Shown here: piece after piece, positions 1 to 10,969 of the stretch
How the letters are laid out: each line of letters opens with the position of its first letter
Position numbering within the stretch: the stretch's first letter is position 1
NCBI RefSeq assembly: GCF_963576615.1
Contig: NC_088712.1
Span: 15,522,027-15,586,026 of the forward strand
DNA length: 64,000 nucleotides
Direction of reading: 5' to 3'
Source of the DNA: Watersipora subatra
Taxonomy: Eukaryota; Bryozoa; Gymnolaemata; Cheilostomatida; Watersiporidae
Program-made: the position numbers and the translations under genes
The notes under the pieces: generated by a model
What the model saw: only the letters and a program-made list of their open reading frames with translations
The model's database searches: none
What the model was told of the DNA's origin: nothing

Positions 1-294
1 GATTTTAATTGACCTAATTATTTTGATTTAATTTTTGATTGACTTTAATTGTTTACTAAACAAAGAAGACAATTAAAACATAAAAACTGATAATAAGTTA
101 TGTGTGTGATATTTATTAATTTTAATATCATACTTTTGCTTTGATAAAAACCAAAAAAGACTACAAACAGGTTGAATGGAGAAATGCATGCTTTTATCTG
201 TAGATGTAAAAATCTTTGTTGCACAAATTGGTTATATTACGCTTGTTATAGTCTATTTAGCATTTAAGGAACTAATTGATTTTTCTGCAGAGTA

Positions 295-2103
295 GAAGAA
301 GGCGGGGTAATTTGTGCCGTTTTTCGGTTTTTGGTGTATGTACTAGTAGTGCCTTTTAACTTTTTTCACCCAAATATTTTTATGTATGTAGTTTAACATG
401 TTCTCTAACAATATATATCAATCAGTTTGAATTAAACTTACAAGGTGACAAAGGAAACCATTTCTTATAAAATCTTATTAATGGCACAACATACCCCGCA
501 TGTGGGGTAATTTGTGCCACATACTTATTTTATACGGGGTAATTTGTGCCAGCATAAAACATTAACAAAATTGCATAATTTTTGGTGACTTTATCATAAT
601 AACACTTTATAAAACTTTTATTTGCTGTATAACTCAGCTGAGTATTTAAATACTATAATATATATTAATTAAATGGTGACATTACACAAGTCAGTACTTC
701 AAACAATAAAATACATTTTATTCAATGGTGAAATCACCCAAGTCTATACTAAACATAATTTTTCTTGCAGCCCTTTTGGTCCCAGGAATAGAAATAGGCT
801 TTCTAAGCTATAGCACCACATCGTTAACTGTAATCAATTCTAGATCATCCTCATCAGGGAAGGTGAATGATACAGCCGGCCTCTTTACTTTACGCATGAA
901 TTTAACTTCGAAATTGTGTTTTACGAGAGCATTACTTTTCTGACATAGAACTTGTTATGCTGTTGATCAGTCACATAGTTCACCAGCACAAAATACCCGG
1001 CTCTTAACTAATGTAGGCTGCTCTAGGATGCCAGTTTCACCAAACTCATCATCTAGACTGTTTGAATCTGCCTGCAGCAATTCAATTTGCATATCCTCTT
1101 CTAACAATGACTCGGGTATTGGAGCTTTTGCAACTTTGTGCTTATTTGCTGGTGCTTATTTGCTTATTTTGCACTTGCTGGTGCTTCACGTTTGCTTCTT
1201 TTTAAAGAAGCTTTCTTAGTTATTTTTCATTTCGGCTCATTTCTGAGTTTTTAAAATTTGTCTTTGCTGAGCCCATGAAAACAAGCATTTAAAGTTTTAA
1301 TATAGGCAGCTATAGACCTCTCTTCTTCATCGGTAAAAACCCTGTGAGCAGCAGCAGTCCCCTCGTAGCCTTTTTGCATATTATTAGTGATATATCTAGC
1401 CAACGTCATTCTGTTTAGACCATGCACTTTGGCAGCATTTCTTATACTGGACGCCTCTTCATGAACCAATTCTAGTTCATGAAGAGGCGTCCATGTAGTT
1501 CATTAACAGCCTTTTCTAGTTGCTCTATCACCGATATTGTCAACACGAATTGTCTTTCTTTTGTAATTTTGTGTCATTTTTGCTATAGCAGTGAGAGTGA
1601 GCTAAAGTAATAGAGGTTCACCAGTAAAAACCCATATATAAACCAAATTTTATATAAAGTTACATGTTGCAGTAAAAGCACGGTGTAAGTTGTGCCGGCA
1701 CAAAGTACCCTAGTGTCAGTGGCTCAAATTACCCCGAACCTCCATGTTGAACAAAAACTGAAATTATAAAAAAAGTATTACATAGAATAAATTTATACAA
1801 TGATGTCATTATACCCAACAAACATATTAAAAAGGAATAAATGGTTTGGCGTAACTTTTGCAGTTCATTCTTCAAAAAAATTATTCCCAAATATCATGCA
1901 TCAAAAATACTTTTTACTGAGAAGATGACTAAAGTTAGAATAAATTACTCACTATGCGCTTTGAAGATAAGAAACAGGAAACAATATGGTCACTATCCAA
2001 TGCTTGTTATGTGAGAGAAAAAGCAATATCGTACATACAATAGTTTTTCTAAAAAGTGCCCTGGCACAAATTATCCCGTGGCACAAATTACCCCGCCTTC
2101 CCC
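295..2103 (-). mobile_element. pogo-like (Tc1/mariner superfamily) DNA transposon, degenerate
   Basis: About 1.8 kb bounded by inverted termini that share AAGGCGGGGTAATTTGTGCC (left from about 299; complement at the right end up to about 2099), with more copies of the GTAATTTGTGCC motif inside each end (537-550, 1683-1740, 2061-2100). A TA lies directly outside each end (293-294, 2104-2105). The duplicate at about 26090 has the uninterrupted site with a single TA, so the insertion and its TA target duplication can be read directly. The interior keeps only one recognisable coding fragment, a psq-type helix-turn-helix on the minus strand (1251-1469). The element is inactive. Confidence 0.8.
1251..1469 (-). 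pseudogene. pogo/CENP-B type transposase N-terminal fragment
   Basis: A 72-residue minus-strand frame with a psq-like helix-turn-helix signature: residues 7-27 read as 'SIRNAAKVHGLNRMTLARYI', followed by a VFTDEEERSIAAYI segment typical of the linker after the first DNA-binding helix bundle in pogo and CENP-B-like transposases. No DDE catalytic part is visible in the element, so this is a relic. Upstream the frame is cut by a perfect 19-bp inverted repeat (1448-1493) which appears to have replaced the start of the coding sequence. Assignment rests on the motif and on the TA duplication of the host element. Confidence 0.6.
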
Positions 2104-2563
2104 TACTGATAAAAAGACAACTTTCCACAAACTATAAACTTGTTTTTTTTTAGCAAAATGCAGCTAAATACAAAAGTTAAAGACACTAGATCTTAAAAAG
2201 TAGAGGATATGGTACCAAAACAGAGCACTTATGTACTAAATTTTATGCAATGAAAAATTCTGAACACGCAATTAATAAGACAACAAAAGTTTTGGTTAAT
2301 TAGCCAGCTTATTAGAATGTCACTCTAGCCAACTGTGCTAGTCAGCCACCTTACGAAACATCAAGAGTATTTGACCAAACTGCAAGAAAACAATTACTTG
2401 GTGGGAACAAAAACTCTTGACATTCAGTTTCATACAGTGAGGCTCTAACAACTACACTAATCCAATACAATAAAAAAGGATAAAATTACCAAAAGAAAAT
2501 TGAAAGCCAATGGCCATTGATTATGTGTGTAGTTTTTGATTAGTGTCTGTAGTATAATAGTAC

Positions 2564-2606
2564 AGACTTCATCTGTAGTATTATGCTACTACTACAGATG
2601 AAGTCT
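2564..2606. repeat. Perfect hairpin, 17-bp arms, 9-nt loop
   Basis: Arms 2564-2580 and 2590-2606 are exact inverted copies (AGACTTCATCTGTAGTA and its complement). It lies in the presumed intron of the minus-strand gene. The duplicate copy near 26518 keeps only one arm-like stretch, so the second arm arose after, or was lost since, the duplication. Confidence 0.85.
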
Positions 2607-2765
2607 AAAAACAAAACGTTAAATGATAATTTTCCGTGGCAACACAAACAATCTCACAACACACTGATTTGAAATCAAGTAACCATAATAGTACCAAGTA
2701 ACAAAAATAGTGAAAAGTAAAACACCAGATTTCCAGGAAACAAGATATAACTGATGTATACTTAC

Positions 2766-2814
2766 ATGATACAAGCATAAGCAGTACAACGATGATGCTT
2801 AACTTAATTCCCAT
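2766..2814 (-). CDS. Signal-peptide exon 1 of a secreted cysteine-rich peptide gene (partial)
   Basis: Minus-strand exon reading from ATG at 2814: MGIKLSIIVVLLMLVS plus one base, then a strong 5' splice site GTAAGTATA. The 16 residues are a typical short signal peptide (one Lys, then a hydrophobic run). Phase-1 exit is identical to every other member of the family here, and the exon is a near copy of exon 1 at 26690-26738, whose exon 2 lies 3.7 kb downstream at 22981-22734. By that spacing plus the 1.8-kb pogo insertion, exon 2 of this copy should lie beyond the left edge of the window. A TTGTTTACC forkhead-type motif upstream (about 2876) is conserved in both copies. Whether this copy is expressed cannot be told. 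Confidence 0.55.
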
Positions 2815-3000
2815 TGTTGTAAATATTCTACCGATATCTCACTTGAAGGAAACGTTTTTAGTGTGAAACTCTGTTTTGTTTACCAACGAGTAGAGTTTCT
2901 GCTATTGAAGCACTCATGCAAATAACTACCTACCATCTACATGAGCGGATACAGACTTGAAGTGAAATGAAGTGACAAATCAGAACTTTTGATCTTACAT

Positions 3001-3274
3001 ATGAATAACATTTATCAAATATTGTAAAAATCTACAAAACTCACATATAATATGTTTGTTCAACAATGACTTTCTTAAAGTCTGTGTAGCAAATTAGGTG
3101 TTTCATGACAGGAAGTCAACTATCATTGGCAATGTAGTTTGTCTCTCTTGCCTTTTCTGAGCTGCACTGATGAGGCTTCTATAGTCAAAACAGTACTGTC
3201 TGTAGCATGAGTATACAAAGTATATATCTATAGATATTTATGTTTATATATTTATTTTATATTTATTTCTCACC
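3001..3274. other. Short intergenic stretch, nothing recognised
   Basis: AT-rich sequence between the end of the segmental duplication and the 3' end of the minus-strand retrotransposon copy. The last 50 bases are the T/A-rich tail of that element. Confidence 0.5.
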
Positions 3275-4325
3275 CCGGTTAACCCATATGGATGGTAATT
3301 TCTGCTCTAACTCGGGTCTCTCACCAGAGACCTGGGAGTTTAAGCCCTCGCCTCAAGATCTTCGCTGTTCCCAATAAAACACTTTTCTGCAACTCACTTG
3401 AGTTGATTGTTGCCAGTATCTGGGCTAGCCAAGTTTTATGTGCAAGTGTTATTGCCCCCGGTGCCCCAATGACTACTGGAATTACAGTCGTTCTTACATT
3501 CCAGCATTCCTCAATATCTTCTCCAAGAGGGAGATATTTCTCCACTTTTCCTTTTTCTTTGCTGGCTATATTGTAGTCACTGAGTACTGCTATATCTATT
3601 ATTGTAGCCCTCTTGTTCTCTTTGTCCACCACCACTATATCTGGTTGGTTTGCTAGGACATGCTTGTCCGTCCGGATGTAAAAGTCCCTCAGGATCTTAA
3701 TGTAGTCATTTTCATTTACCCTACCGGGAGCTTCCCACATGTGCTGTGATTTATCAAGACCATACTCATAACATAGACTTTTGTACACGACATCTGTGAC
3801 ATGATTATGCCACTCAATGTATGCGTTTCTGGCTAGCTGCTTGAATTAATTGATGATGCGTTGGATGGTCTCAGGTGCATTATTGCACAGTCTGCATGTG
3901 GATCGTTTCTAGTGTAATAGATTTGTGTTTATGAGTTTTCTGTTTGTTGTTGTTGTTCATTGTTTGGTTGTTTTGACTTGAATTGCCTTGTTGGGAGTAC
4001 CTGCTCCCGGGCTGCTATGAGTAGTGACTCTATATTGGCCGCTAGGTTCCCTTTGTTCAGCCATATATATTTTAGGTAGAGATCGTCAACCTTAAATATT
4101 TGTCTGTGGTAAGCACCATGAAGAGGTTTCATGTGATAGTCAAGTTCCTCATCATCACTGCGAGGCTGTATTGTCAGAGCAGTCAAATGAAATTTAGCTA
4201 ACAACTTATCTGTGGTTGCCGTTGAGGCTGCATAAGCTTTAATGCTTTGTTCTTCCTCTTTCACTGTCTGCTGGGTTCCCTATCTCATCTTTCTTATTGA
4301 GATACAATCTGATGGTATCAGATAT
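3275..4325 (-). mobile_element. Non-LTR retrotransposon with restriction-like endonuclease, 5'-truncated copy A
   Basis: Minus-strand copy of the element at 6823-8545, covering only the C-terminal part of the polyprotein and the 3' UTR. Two frames remain: 4264-3929 (linker region, KAYAAS...KPLHGAYHRQI) and 3788-3321 (C-terminal endonuclease). The endonuclease has the PD...D signature of R2/NeSL-type enzymes: 'QPDIVVVDKENKRATIIDIA' followed by a [20 protein letters not shown] block and [11 protein letters not shown]. The zinc-knuckle region between the frames is broken by a frameshift and stops. The 3' end is the shared UTR (GAGACCCGAGTTAGAGCAGA in element sense) and a T/A-rich tail. Truncation at the 5' side is normal for LINEs. 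Confidence 0.85.
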
Positions 4326-4344
4326 TTATACTGATTCTACTAGA

Positions 4345-4540
4345 CTATATACATGTATATACCACTATATATTGTATTATATATATAGTATAAGTATATA
4401 TGAATACTAGATATATATATACATGTATATATATACATTTATATACATAAATGGCAGTATATGTATAAATATATATATACATGTAGTAGAATATATATAT
4501 ATATATAAATATATATATATATGTATAAATATATATATAA

Positions 4541-4590
<50 letters not shown>

Positions 4591-4716
4591 GTATATATAT
4601 ATAAATATATATATAAATGTATATATATATATATATACATTTATATACATACATGGCAGTATATGTATAAATATATATGAATATATACATGTAGTAGAAT
4701 ATATATATATATATAT
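4345..4716. repeat. TA microsatellite with an embedded duplicated motif
   Basis: Mostly (TA)n with interspersed ACATGTA words. A ~75-bp motif (containing ATGGCAGTATATG and CATGTAGTAGAATATAT) occurs at about 4432-4506 and again at 4632-4710, and in weaker form at about 5820-5862. Long open frames here on both strands are artefacts of the repeat. Confidence 0.9.
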
Positions 4717-4718
4717 GA

Positions 4719-5755
4719 GAGCTGCACAACGATTATAGAAATTAATCACGGTTAATAACTGATCTGAACTTGCTAATCTTCGATTAATTTTAGAATAATT
4801 CTAGCAAAAATCTGCATACTCTAAAACATATAATACAACTACATATAAATTAATTATATTTGAGAGAATTATTGTTAACAGGAGTACTTGTTATGTACAA
4901 CATTCACAAGTTTCAACATATTCATTATTATGAGTATGAAAATAGTCCATGAAAGTATACTATTAAACCAGCCAAAAGTTGAGGCAGCACAGTTTATTCA
5001 CACTATTTGAACAAAAAGATAGGGAAGAGATGCCCTCTTCTTACAATATTGCTAGCTTTAAAGGATAGCCGCTCACCGGGGACAGCAGTGACGGTAGTCA
5101 GAAGTTGTAGTTATTGTCTGCAACAGCTGGTGATGAATTCTGAGCGGTAGGATGAGAATTAGTTAAATTATATCTTAATGATGATGTGCTGCGGTGGTAG
5201 ACAAGTTCTTTCTGGTATATATTGCACTTCACTTTCTTGTTTATGCTTCCAACAACATCTGTAAATGTGTTAGCTAGTACGAAGGACATTTTTCTGCTTT
5301 TATGTTCCCATAAAATGTCAATCTTATTTTACTATTACTATAAAGCTGAAATATGATTGTGAGTTTTCTGAAAAATTAAAATACATGTATAATTTACCTT
5401 AAAAAAGTTTTAAATATAAGAAAAAAATAGACTGCAAGATATTAAATAGTACTGAAATCACAGTTGTGGCTATTACCTAGAAACATGTTCAAACAACTAA
5501 CAACATGGCCGCTTGCAACTAGATCGACACGGCACTTTTTTGTTGTAGAAACAAGTTTTAAGTTTGTTAGTGACTTTTTTAATGTTTTCATAATTGAGTG
5601 CAAAATAATTGTGGTTGTACTTGATTGGTAACAAAGTGTTGCTTGTCATAAATCACTGCGTTGCATTTTATTTAAGAATAATTGGCTTGACTCAGTTAAT
5701 CGTATAATTGAGTTGATTGCGTTAATCGTTTAATTAACACGATCATCGTGCAGCT

Positions 5756-5756
<1 letters not shown>
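4719..5756 (-). mobile_element. hAT-like DNA transposon relic
   Basis: About 1 kb bounded by short imperfect inverted termini sharing GAGCTGCAC (left from 4719; complement ending at 5756), with subterminal AT-rich similarity that includes TTAATTAA/GATTAAT words. It sits inside a TA array, so an 8-bp target duplication cannot be recognised. The interior carries a minus-strand BED-type zinc-finger remnant at 5098-5289, which fits the N-terminus of hAT transposases. No hAT dimerisation domain was recognised, so it is non-autonomous or decayed. Confidence 0.55.
5098..5289 (-). pseudogene. BED-type zinc-finger fragment (hAT transposase N-terminus)
   Basis: A 63-residue frame. Residues 18-47 resemble a BED finger: KVKCNIYQKELVYH then TSSLRYNLTNSHP. 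In an intact BED finger the second cysteine follows the first by two residues and two histidines close the finger; here the second Cys is Tyr (CNIY) and the first His of the closing pair appears to be Asn (LRYN), so zinc binding is lost. This supports a dead hAT element. The call is by motif only. Confidence 0.5.
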
Positions 5757-5757
<1 letters not shown>

Positions 5758-5815
<58 letters not shown>

Positions 5816-5896
5816 CGCACACATGGTAGTATATATACACACGCATGTAGTGGAATATATATGCATATAAATAATATATCTATATATATATATGTT
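5758..5896. repeat. TA microsatellite
   Basis: (TA)n interrupted by a CACACATGGTAGTATATAT-type motif also seen at about 4450 and 4650. It separates the hAT relic from the Helitron-like element. Confidence 0.9.
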
Positions 5897-6665
5897 TCTC
5901 AAAGTATGTATGTGTGTAATTCTGACTATAGCTATAGCATACACTGATTATTTCCCAATGCTGCTAAGCTTTCCAATGCTTTTATTAAGAATTAATTGTT
6001 GTAAGGTAAAATTGCTATATCTGGGGTCTAGGTCGAATCCTTTTACGCAAACAGTTATATTATCTGCATGGTAAGAGCCTCGACATTATCTCTCTGTTTG
6101 GTCAGACAAAGACAGTGCAATATCTCAGTTTTACATTTGTACCAGTATCAAGAGGTACCATTATCGTCAGATTAAAAGTTTTGATAGATAGCTTCTGGTG
6201 GAACAGAAACCTTTTTTATAAACACACTTTTATGCATGAATTGCTATTATTAATTCAACATATTCAGGATTTTTATTTTGCTTTCTCAGTCCGTATTAAT
6301 TGTATCATTACCGAATCATCATTTATTGTTATCATAGCAAAACCGACTTAATTTAGCTATTACTTGCTAATTATTTTACATTTTCATTTAAACCTTTTTA
6401 TATTCGTTTGATTTTTTTAATTGACCTGCACAAAAGTTTTTCTCTTGATATAAATTTTAAAAGTCGATAGAAAAAATTTGAAAAACTTTACAGCTGTTTG
6501 TATTTTCTCACTTAATTTATTTCAATTACAGAAAACACTTTTCTCATGAGATGTAGTTTGAAAGTTAGAATGGCAGATGTTCTTACATGTATTTGTTAAA
6601 TAAAAATAAATTTTCTGTCGAAAGACTTTTTTAATAATGCGGCAACGCTGGGTTGTTCAGCTAGT
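5897..6665 (+). mobile_element. Non-autonomous Helitron-like element, copy 1
   Basis: Starts TCTCAAAGTATGT and ends with a GC-rich hairpin-like segment (GCGGCAACGCTGGGT) about 10 bases before a terminal CTAGT, the 3' signature of Helitrons. It aligns along its length with 33451-34204: shared blocks include the 'GACAGTGCAATATCTCA' region and the GATAGCTTCTGGTG region. A third element with the same 5' end and a CTAAT 3' end lies at 33077-33435. No Rep/helicase coding sequence is present. The 5' boundary is less certain, since all three copies are preceded by T and not the usual A. Confidence 0.6.
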
Positions 6666-6822
<157 letters not shown>

Positions 6823-6827
6823 TCAGT

Positions 6828-7205
6828 ATGTACATTGAGAGATGTACACTCATCAAGATGTCAATGACCAAATGGAAGACGGAATTGGAGGCTAATGGTA
6901 AAAAGCTAGCGAGTGTAAAAATTAAGCGAGGCATCTATCAAGGTGATTCCTTATCACCTCTGCTCTTCTGCATATGCTTAAACCTTCTAAGCAATATGTT
7001 GGAAGAGACACAATATGAGTACCAGTTTAAGAGTGGCACCAAGATAAACTACCTCTTCTACATGGATGACATCAAGCTGTACGCTAACAAAAAAAGGGAC
7101 ATTGATTTGCTAATACAGCTCACTCAGGTATACAGCAAGGACATCCGAATGACCTTCGGTATTGAGAAATGTGGAAGGCTAATTCTTAAGAAAGACAATT
7201 CTTAG
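6828..7205 (+). pseudogene. Reverse transcriptase domain fragment (non-LTR)
   Basis: Contains RT motif 3-4 '[18 protein letters not shown]' and the catalytic motif '[12 protein letters not shown]' (YxDD with Met), followed by the FGIEKC segment seen after the palm in non-LTR enzymes. The fingers domain upstream is missing because the copy begins inside the palm, immediately after a TA array. The frame ends in an in-frame TAG (7203-7205), and LTDGLRISNGTI continues after it in the same frame, so the stop is a mutation in a once longer polyprotein. Confidence 0.9.
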
Positions 7206-7387
7206 CTCACAGATGGCCTAAGAATATCAAATGGTACCATAAAAGATATAGAAGAAGAGTACAAGTACTTGGGGATTATGCAAAGCAACATCAACACGAA
7301 GCCGGAGTATATCGCAAAGCCATTACCGGATAAAGGAAACGCCTTCGGCAGGTCTTACGGAGCCAGCTCAACGCCAACAACCAAGTC

Positions 7388-8487
7388 ATGGCAATAAATA
7401 CCTACGCACTGCCAGTAATAAGATATCTAGCAGGCATAATAAAGTGGACTGAGGAAGCCATCAAGGAAACAGATATAGCAACTTGTAAACTGCTGACCAT
7501 GCATGGAGCACTCCACCCAAAATCTGATACTACTAGATTGTATCTCGATTGGAAAGATGGAGGTAGGAGACTCAAAAGTGTACAACAGACAGTGAAAGGG
7601 GAGGAGGAAACCATCAAAGCATATGCAGCCTCCATGGCCACTTCAGATAAGTTGCTAGCGGAATTTCAATCGTCTGCTCTTACAATGGACCTACGCCATG
7701 ATGATGAGAACATTGACTGGCACACGAAACCTCTTCATGGTACTTACCACCGACAAATATCTAAGGTCGGCGATCTTCACCAGACATATATGTGGCTGAA
7801 CAAAGGAAACCTAACGGCCAATACAGAGTCGCTAATCATGGTAGCCCAGGTGCCGGTGCTCCCAACAAGGTAACTCCAAACAAAAATCTATCACACTAGA
7901 GACGATCCTAGATGCAGACTGTGCAAAGATGCACCTGAGACCATCCAACACATCATCAGTGGATGCAAGCAGCTAGCAGGAAACGCATACACTGAGCGGC
8001 ATAATCATGTCGCAGGTGATGTGTATAGAAGTCTATGTGACGAGTATGGCCTTAATAAATCACAACACTGGTGGGAAGCTCCTGGTAAGGTGAATAAAAA
8101 TGACCACGCTAAGATCCTCTGGGACGTCCACATCCGGATTGACAAGCATGTCCTAGCAAACCAACCAGATATAGTGGTGGTGGACAAGGAAAACACAAGC
8201 GCTACTATAATATATTTAGCAGTACCCAATGACTACAATATAGCCGGCAAAGAAAAAGAAAAGGTAGAAAAATATCTCCCTCTTGGAAAAGAAATTGAAA
8301 AATGATGGAATGTAAAAACAACTGTTATCCCAGTAGTTATTGGGGCACTGGGCGCAATAGCACCGATGCATAAAATGTGGCTTGCCCAGATACCAACAGC
8401 AATCAACTCAGGTGAGTTGCAGAAAAGTGCGCTATTAGGAACAGCTAAGATCTTAAGGCGAGTGCTCAAACTCCCAGGTCTCTGGTA
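7388..8487 (+). pseudogene. LINE linker, CCHC zinc knuckle and PD-D endonuclease, degenerate
   Basis: 7388-7873 is the linker frame (starting MAINTYALPVIRYLAGIIKW). Next is a zinc knuckle C-x2-C-x8-H-x4-C (CRLCKDAPETIQHIISGC), then YTERHNHVAGDVYRSLCDEYG, and the endonuclease with QPDIVVVDKEN. The second acidic residue of the catalytic set, present as IIDIA in copies A and C, is Tyr here (IIYLA), which would abolish cleavage. A TGA at 8303-8305 replaces the Cys codon of copy C. The last frame ends LKLPGLW then TAG in all copies, so this is the true C-terminus. Confidence 0.85.
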
Positions 8488-8547
8488 GGAGACCCAAGTT
8501 AGAGCAGAAATTACCACCCATACGGGGTATCTGGGGTGAGGAAACAA

Positions 8548-8685
8548 TTTATATATATACATATATATATAAATATATATATATACATATATATATATAA
8601 AATATATATAAAATATTTATAAGTGGAACTTCACTCTATAACTGGACTGTGCAGCGTCCACTTTGTCTAAAATATATATATATAT
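8548..8685. repeat. TA-rich tail and microsatellite after retrotransposon copy B
   Basis: TA repeats start directly after the 3' UTR and include an AGTGGAACTTCACT stretch that was not recognised. The position suggests that the array grew from the element's 3' tail. Confidence 0.7.
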
Positions 8686-9009
8686 AATCGAAGTAAGAGA
8701 TGACTAAAAATGAGTTTTTGTTACTAATAGTTTCATGTACAGAGTACAATCATCAAACAATAACTCATACTAAAATGACTACCCTATTGCCAACGTTAGG
8801 GCTCACATTCAAAACTGCATCACTAAAAGATTAAAATATTAAAGTCAGGGTACAAGCCTGTAGCTTACATATGAGATAGAGAGCTTCTAAAAGCAATTGT
8901 CCAAAAACAAAGTTTACTAAAAAAAAGATAAATAAATAAATAAATAAAAAATTATATACAAAGAGTGTTTATGTAATGCTGTCAGCTAAAAGAAATTTTC
9001 TATCATGTC
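8686..9009. other. Intergenic, nothing recognised
   Basis: AT-rich unique-looking sequence with a short (AAAT)n run at about 8930-8950. Confidence 0.5.
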
Positions 9010-9150
9010 TGCAGGTTGTTATTACTTTCTGTTGTTTATTCAGACTGCTCTTTTCAAGGTGCATAATAATGTAATATTTTATTTGCACCCTGAAAAATTA
9101 TTATGCACCCTGAAAAGAGCAGTCTGAATAAATGACAGGAAATAATATGA
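9010..9150. repeat. Inverted repeat at the 5' junction of retrotransposon copy C
   Basis: Arms 9035-9070 and 9097-9132 match over 36 bases with one mismatch, and weaker similarity extends outward to about 9010 and 9150. The right arm runs straight into the truncated 5' end of copy C. An inverted copy of flanking DNA at a LINE 5' junction could reflect a template switch during insertion. Confidence 0.75.
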
Positions 9151-9590
9151 CCGCGCTAAGATACTCTGGGACTTCTACATCCAAACGGACAAGCATGTCC
9201 TAGCAAACTAACCAGATATAGTGGTGGTAGACAAGGAGAACAAGAGGGCTACTATAATAGATATAGCAGTACCCAATGACTACAATATAGCCAGCAAAGA
9301 AAAAGAAAAGGTAGAGAAATATCTCCCTCTTGGAGAAGAAATTGAAAAATGCTGGAATGTAAGAACAACTGTAATCCCAGTAGTCATTGGGGCACTGGGC
9401 GCAATAACACCGGCGCATAAAATGTGGCTTGCCCAAATACCAACAACAATCAACTCAGGTGAGTTGCAGAAAAGTGCGCTATTGGGAACAGCTAAGATCT
9501 TGAAGCGAGTGCTCAAACTTCCAGGTCTCTGGTAGGAGACCCGAGTTAGAGCAGAATTTACCACCCATACGGGGTATCCGGGGTGAGGAA
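9137..9590 (+). mobile_element. Non-LTR retrotransposon, 5'-truncated copy C
   Basis: Covers only the endonuclease and 3' UTR. The PD-D motif is intact in amino-acid terms (PDIVVVDKENKRATIIDIAV), with one stop just before it (an Asn-TAA change in LAN-PD). The block continues [46 protein letters not shown] and ends LKLPGLW plus TAG. It is closer to copy B than to copy A. It lies 0.6 kb downstream of copy B in the same orientation and also runs into a TA array. Confidence 0.88.
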
Positions 9591-9595
9591 ACAAT

Positions 9596-10100
<505 letters not shown>

Positions 10101-10104
10101 GCCA

Positions 10105-10524
10105 AGAATATGAAGCAAGAATGATTTGCAATAATGCTAATTTATTAATGGAAACAGTGTGAACGTTTCAAGTGCTAAAACAAAACCTCAAGCAATAACA
10201 CAAACTAATAGACACTTGAGCTTATAAACTTTGCTAAAAACCAGCAGGCTTGAACATACCCAACAAATAACAAAATGTACTACAAAATTCAATTTGTACT
10301 GATCCAGTAAACAAAACTTTTGCAACAAATTGCCTATCTTTTTACTTAGTACCCTCTAACCATTTATTTAGCCATATAATCGTAAGTTGTTAGCTTAAAC
10401 TTTGTTGGCTGAGGTAATCAAAGGTTGAGAAGAAGGCCTAATTATTGAGTTCTCAGATCTGAACTACTAGCATGATCAGCCACGATGAGAAAATGAGTCT
10501 TTTTGCAACTCCAGTTATAAAAGT
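10105..10524. other. Intergenic, nothing recognised
   Basis: AT-rich sequence between the microsatellite and the start of the duplicated gene block. Confidence 0.5.
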
Positions 10525-10895
10525 TTTAAAAGAGTTGAAAAAGTAATTAACTACCAGCCGCAACAAAAAAAATACTTGTTTACTGAAATAGAATGCTTTT
10601 TAAGCATCTGATAAATTGCAGGCAAATTAATAACAAAAAAAAATAAAAGATGAACATTTTCAGTTCATATGTTGGTACATGTATAGCAATGAGTTGGAAT
10701 GATGGTTCGTGGTTCATGATTGGTTTATTAGTTTGACTGCCTCAAAAGGAAACCACCAAAATATTTGCTTAAATGACTCTTCATTACTATTTAGGTTTGA
10801 TTGGTTGTCTGTTGAAAACATGTTAACTATCAGTTTAGCTCCTAATTCTTTTCTTCATCAGCTAAGCATGTTTTTAATGGGTGTTTATTATTGAT

Positions 10896-10908
10896 CGATT
10901 ATATGCGC
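10896..10908 (+). promoter_or_regulatory. Conserved core-promoter candidate upstream of exon 1
   Basis: A TATA-like GATTATATGCGCCATTGC element, about 65-75 bases before the ATG, is preserved in all three copies of the locus (here, about 27168, and inverted near 29225), while neighbouring sequence differs more. Position and conservation fit a core promoter; no transcription data are available. Confidence 0.4.
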
Positions 10909-10969
10909 CATTGCAAACACGTTGTATTACAATTCAAACAGATTGTCTAGTGACAGACTAAACTGAGTC

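Larger units (their letters stand above)
1..3000. repeat. Segmental duplication, copy 1 (partner 25700-26930)
   Basis: Bases 1-294 and 2104 to about 3000 align collinearly with about 25700-26930: shared stretches include the block around 'cttgttatagtctatt' (242/26033), the signal exon (2766-2814 against 26690-26738) and its upstream region. The alignment is broken in this copy by the 1.8-kb transposon 295-2103. The duplicated unit carries exon 1 and promoter of a minus-strand cysteine-rich peptide gene, so it is a gene duplication. Limits were judged by eye. Confidence 0.8.
6823..8545 (+). mobile_element. Non-LTR retrotransposon with restriction-like endonuclease, copy B (longest)
   Basis: 5'-truncated LINE of the R2/NeSL-like type. 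Order along the element: partial reverse transcriptase (6828-7205), thumb and linker (7220-7873, two frames), a CCHC zinc knuckle (7912-7960), and a C-terminal PD-D endonuclease (8100-8470), then a 3' UTR ending GGGGTATCTGGGGTGAGG and a TA-rich tail. The organisation (RT followed by CCHC and a restriction-like endonuclease, with no N-terminal APE) is diagnostic of the older site-selective LINE clades. Stops at 7203 and 7872, a frameshift near 7330-7390 and a stop at 8303 show that it is dead. Confidence 0.9.
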
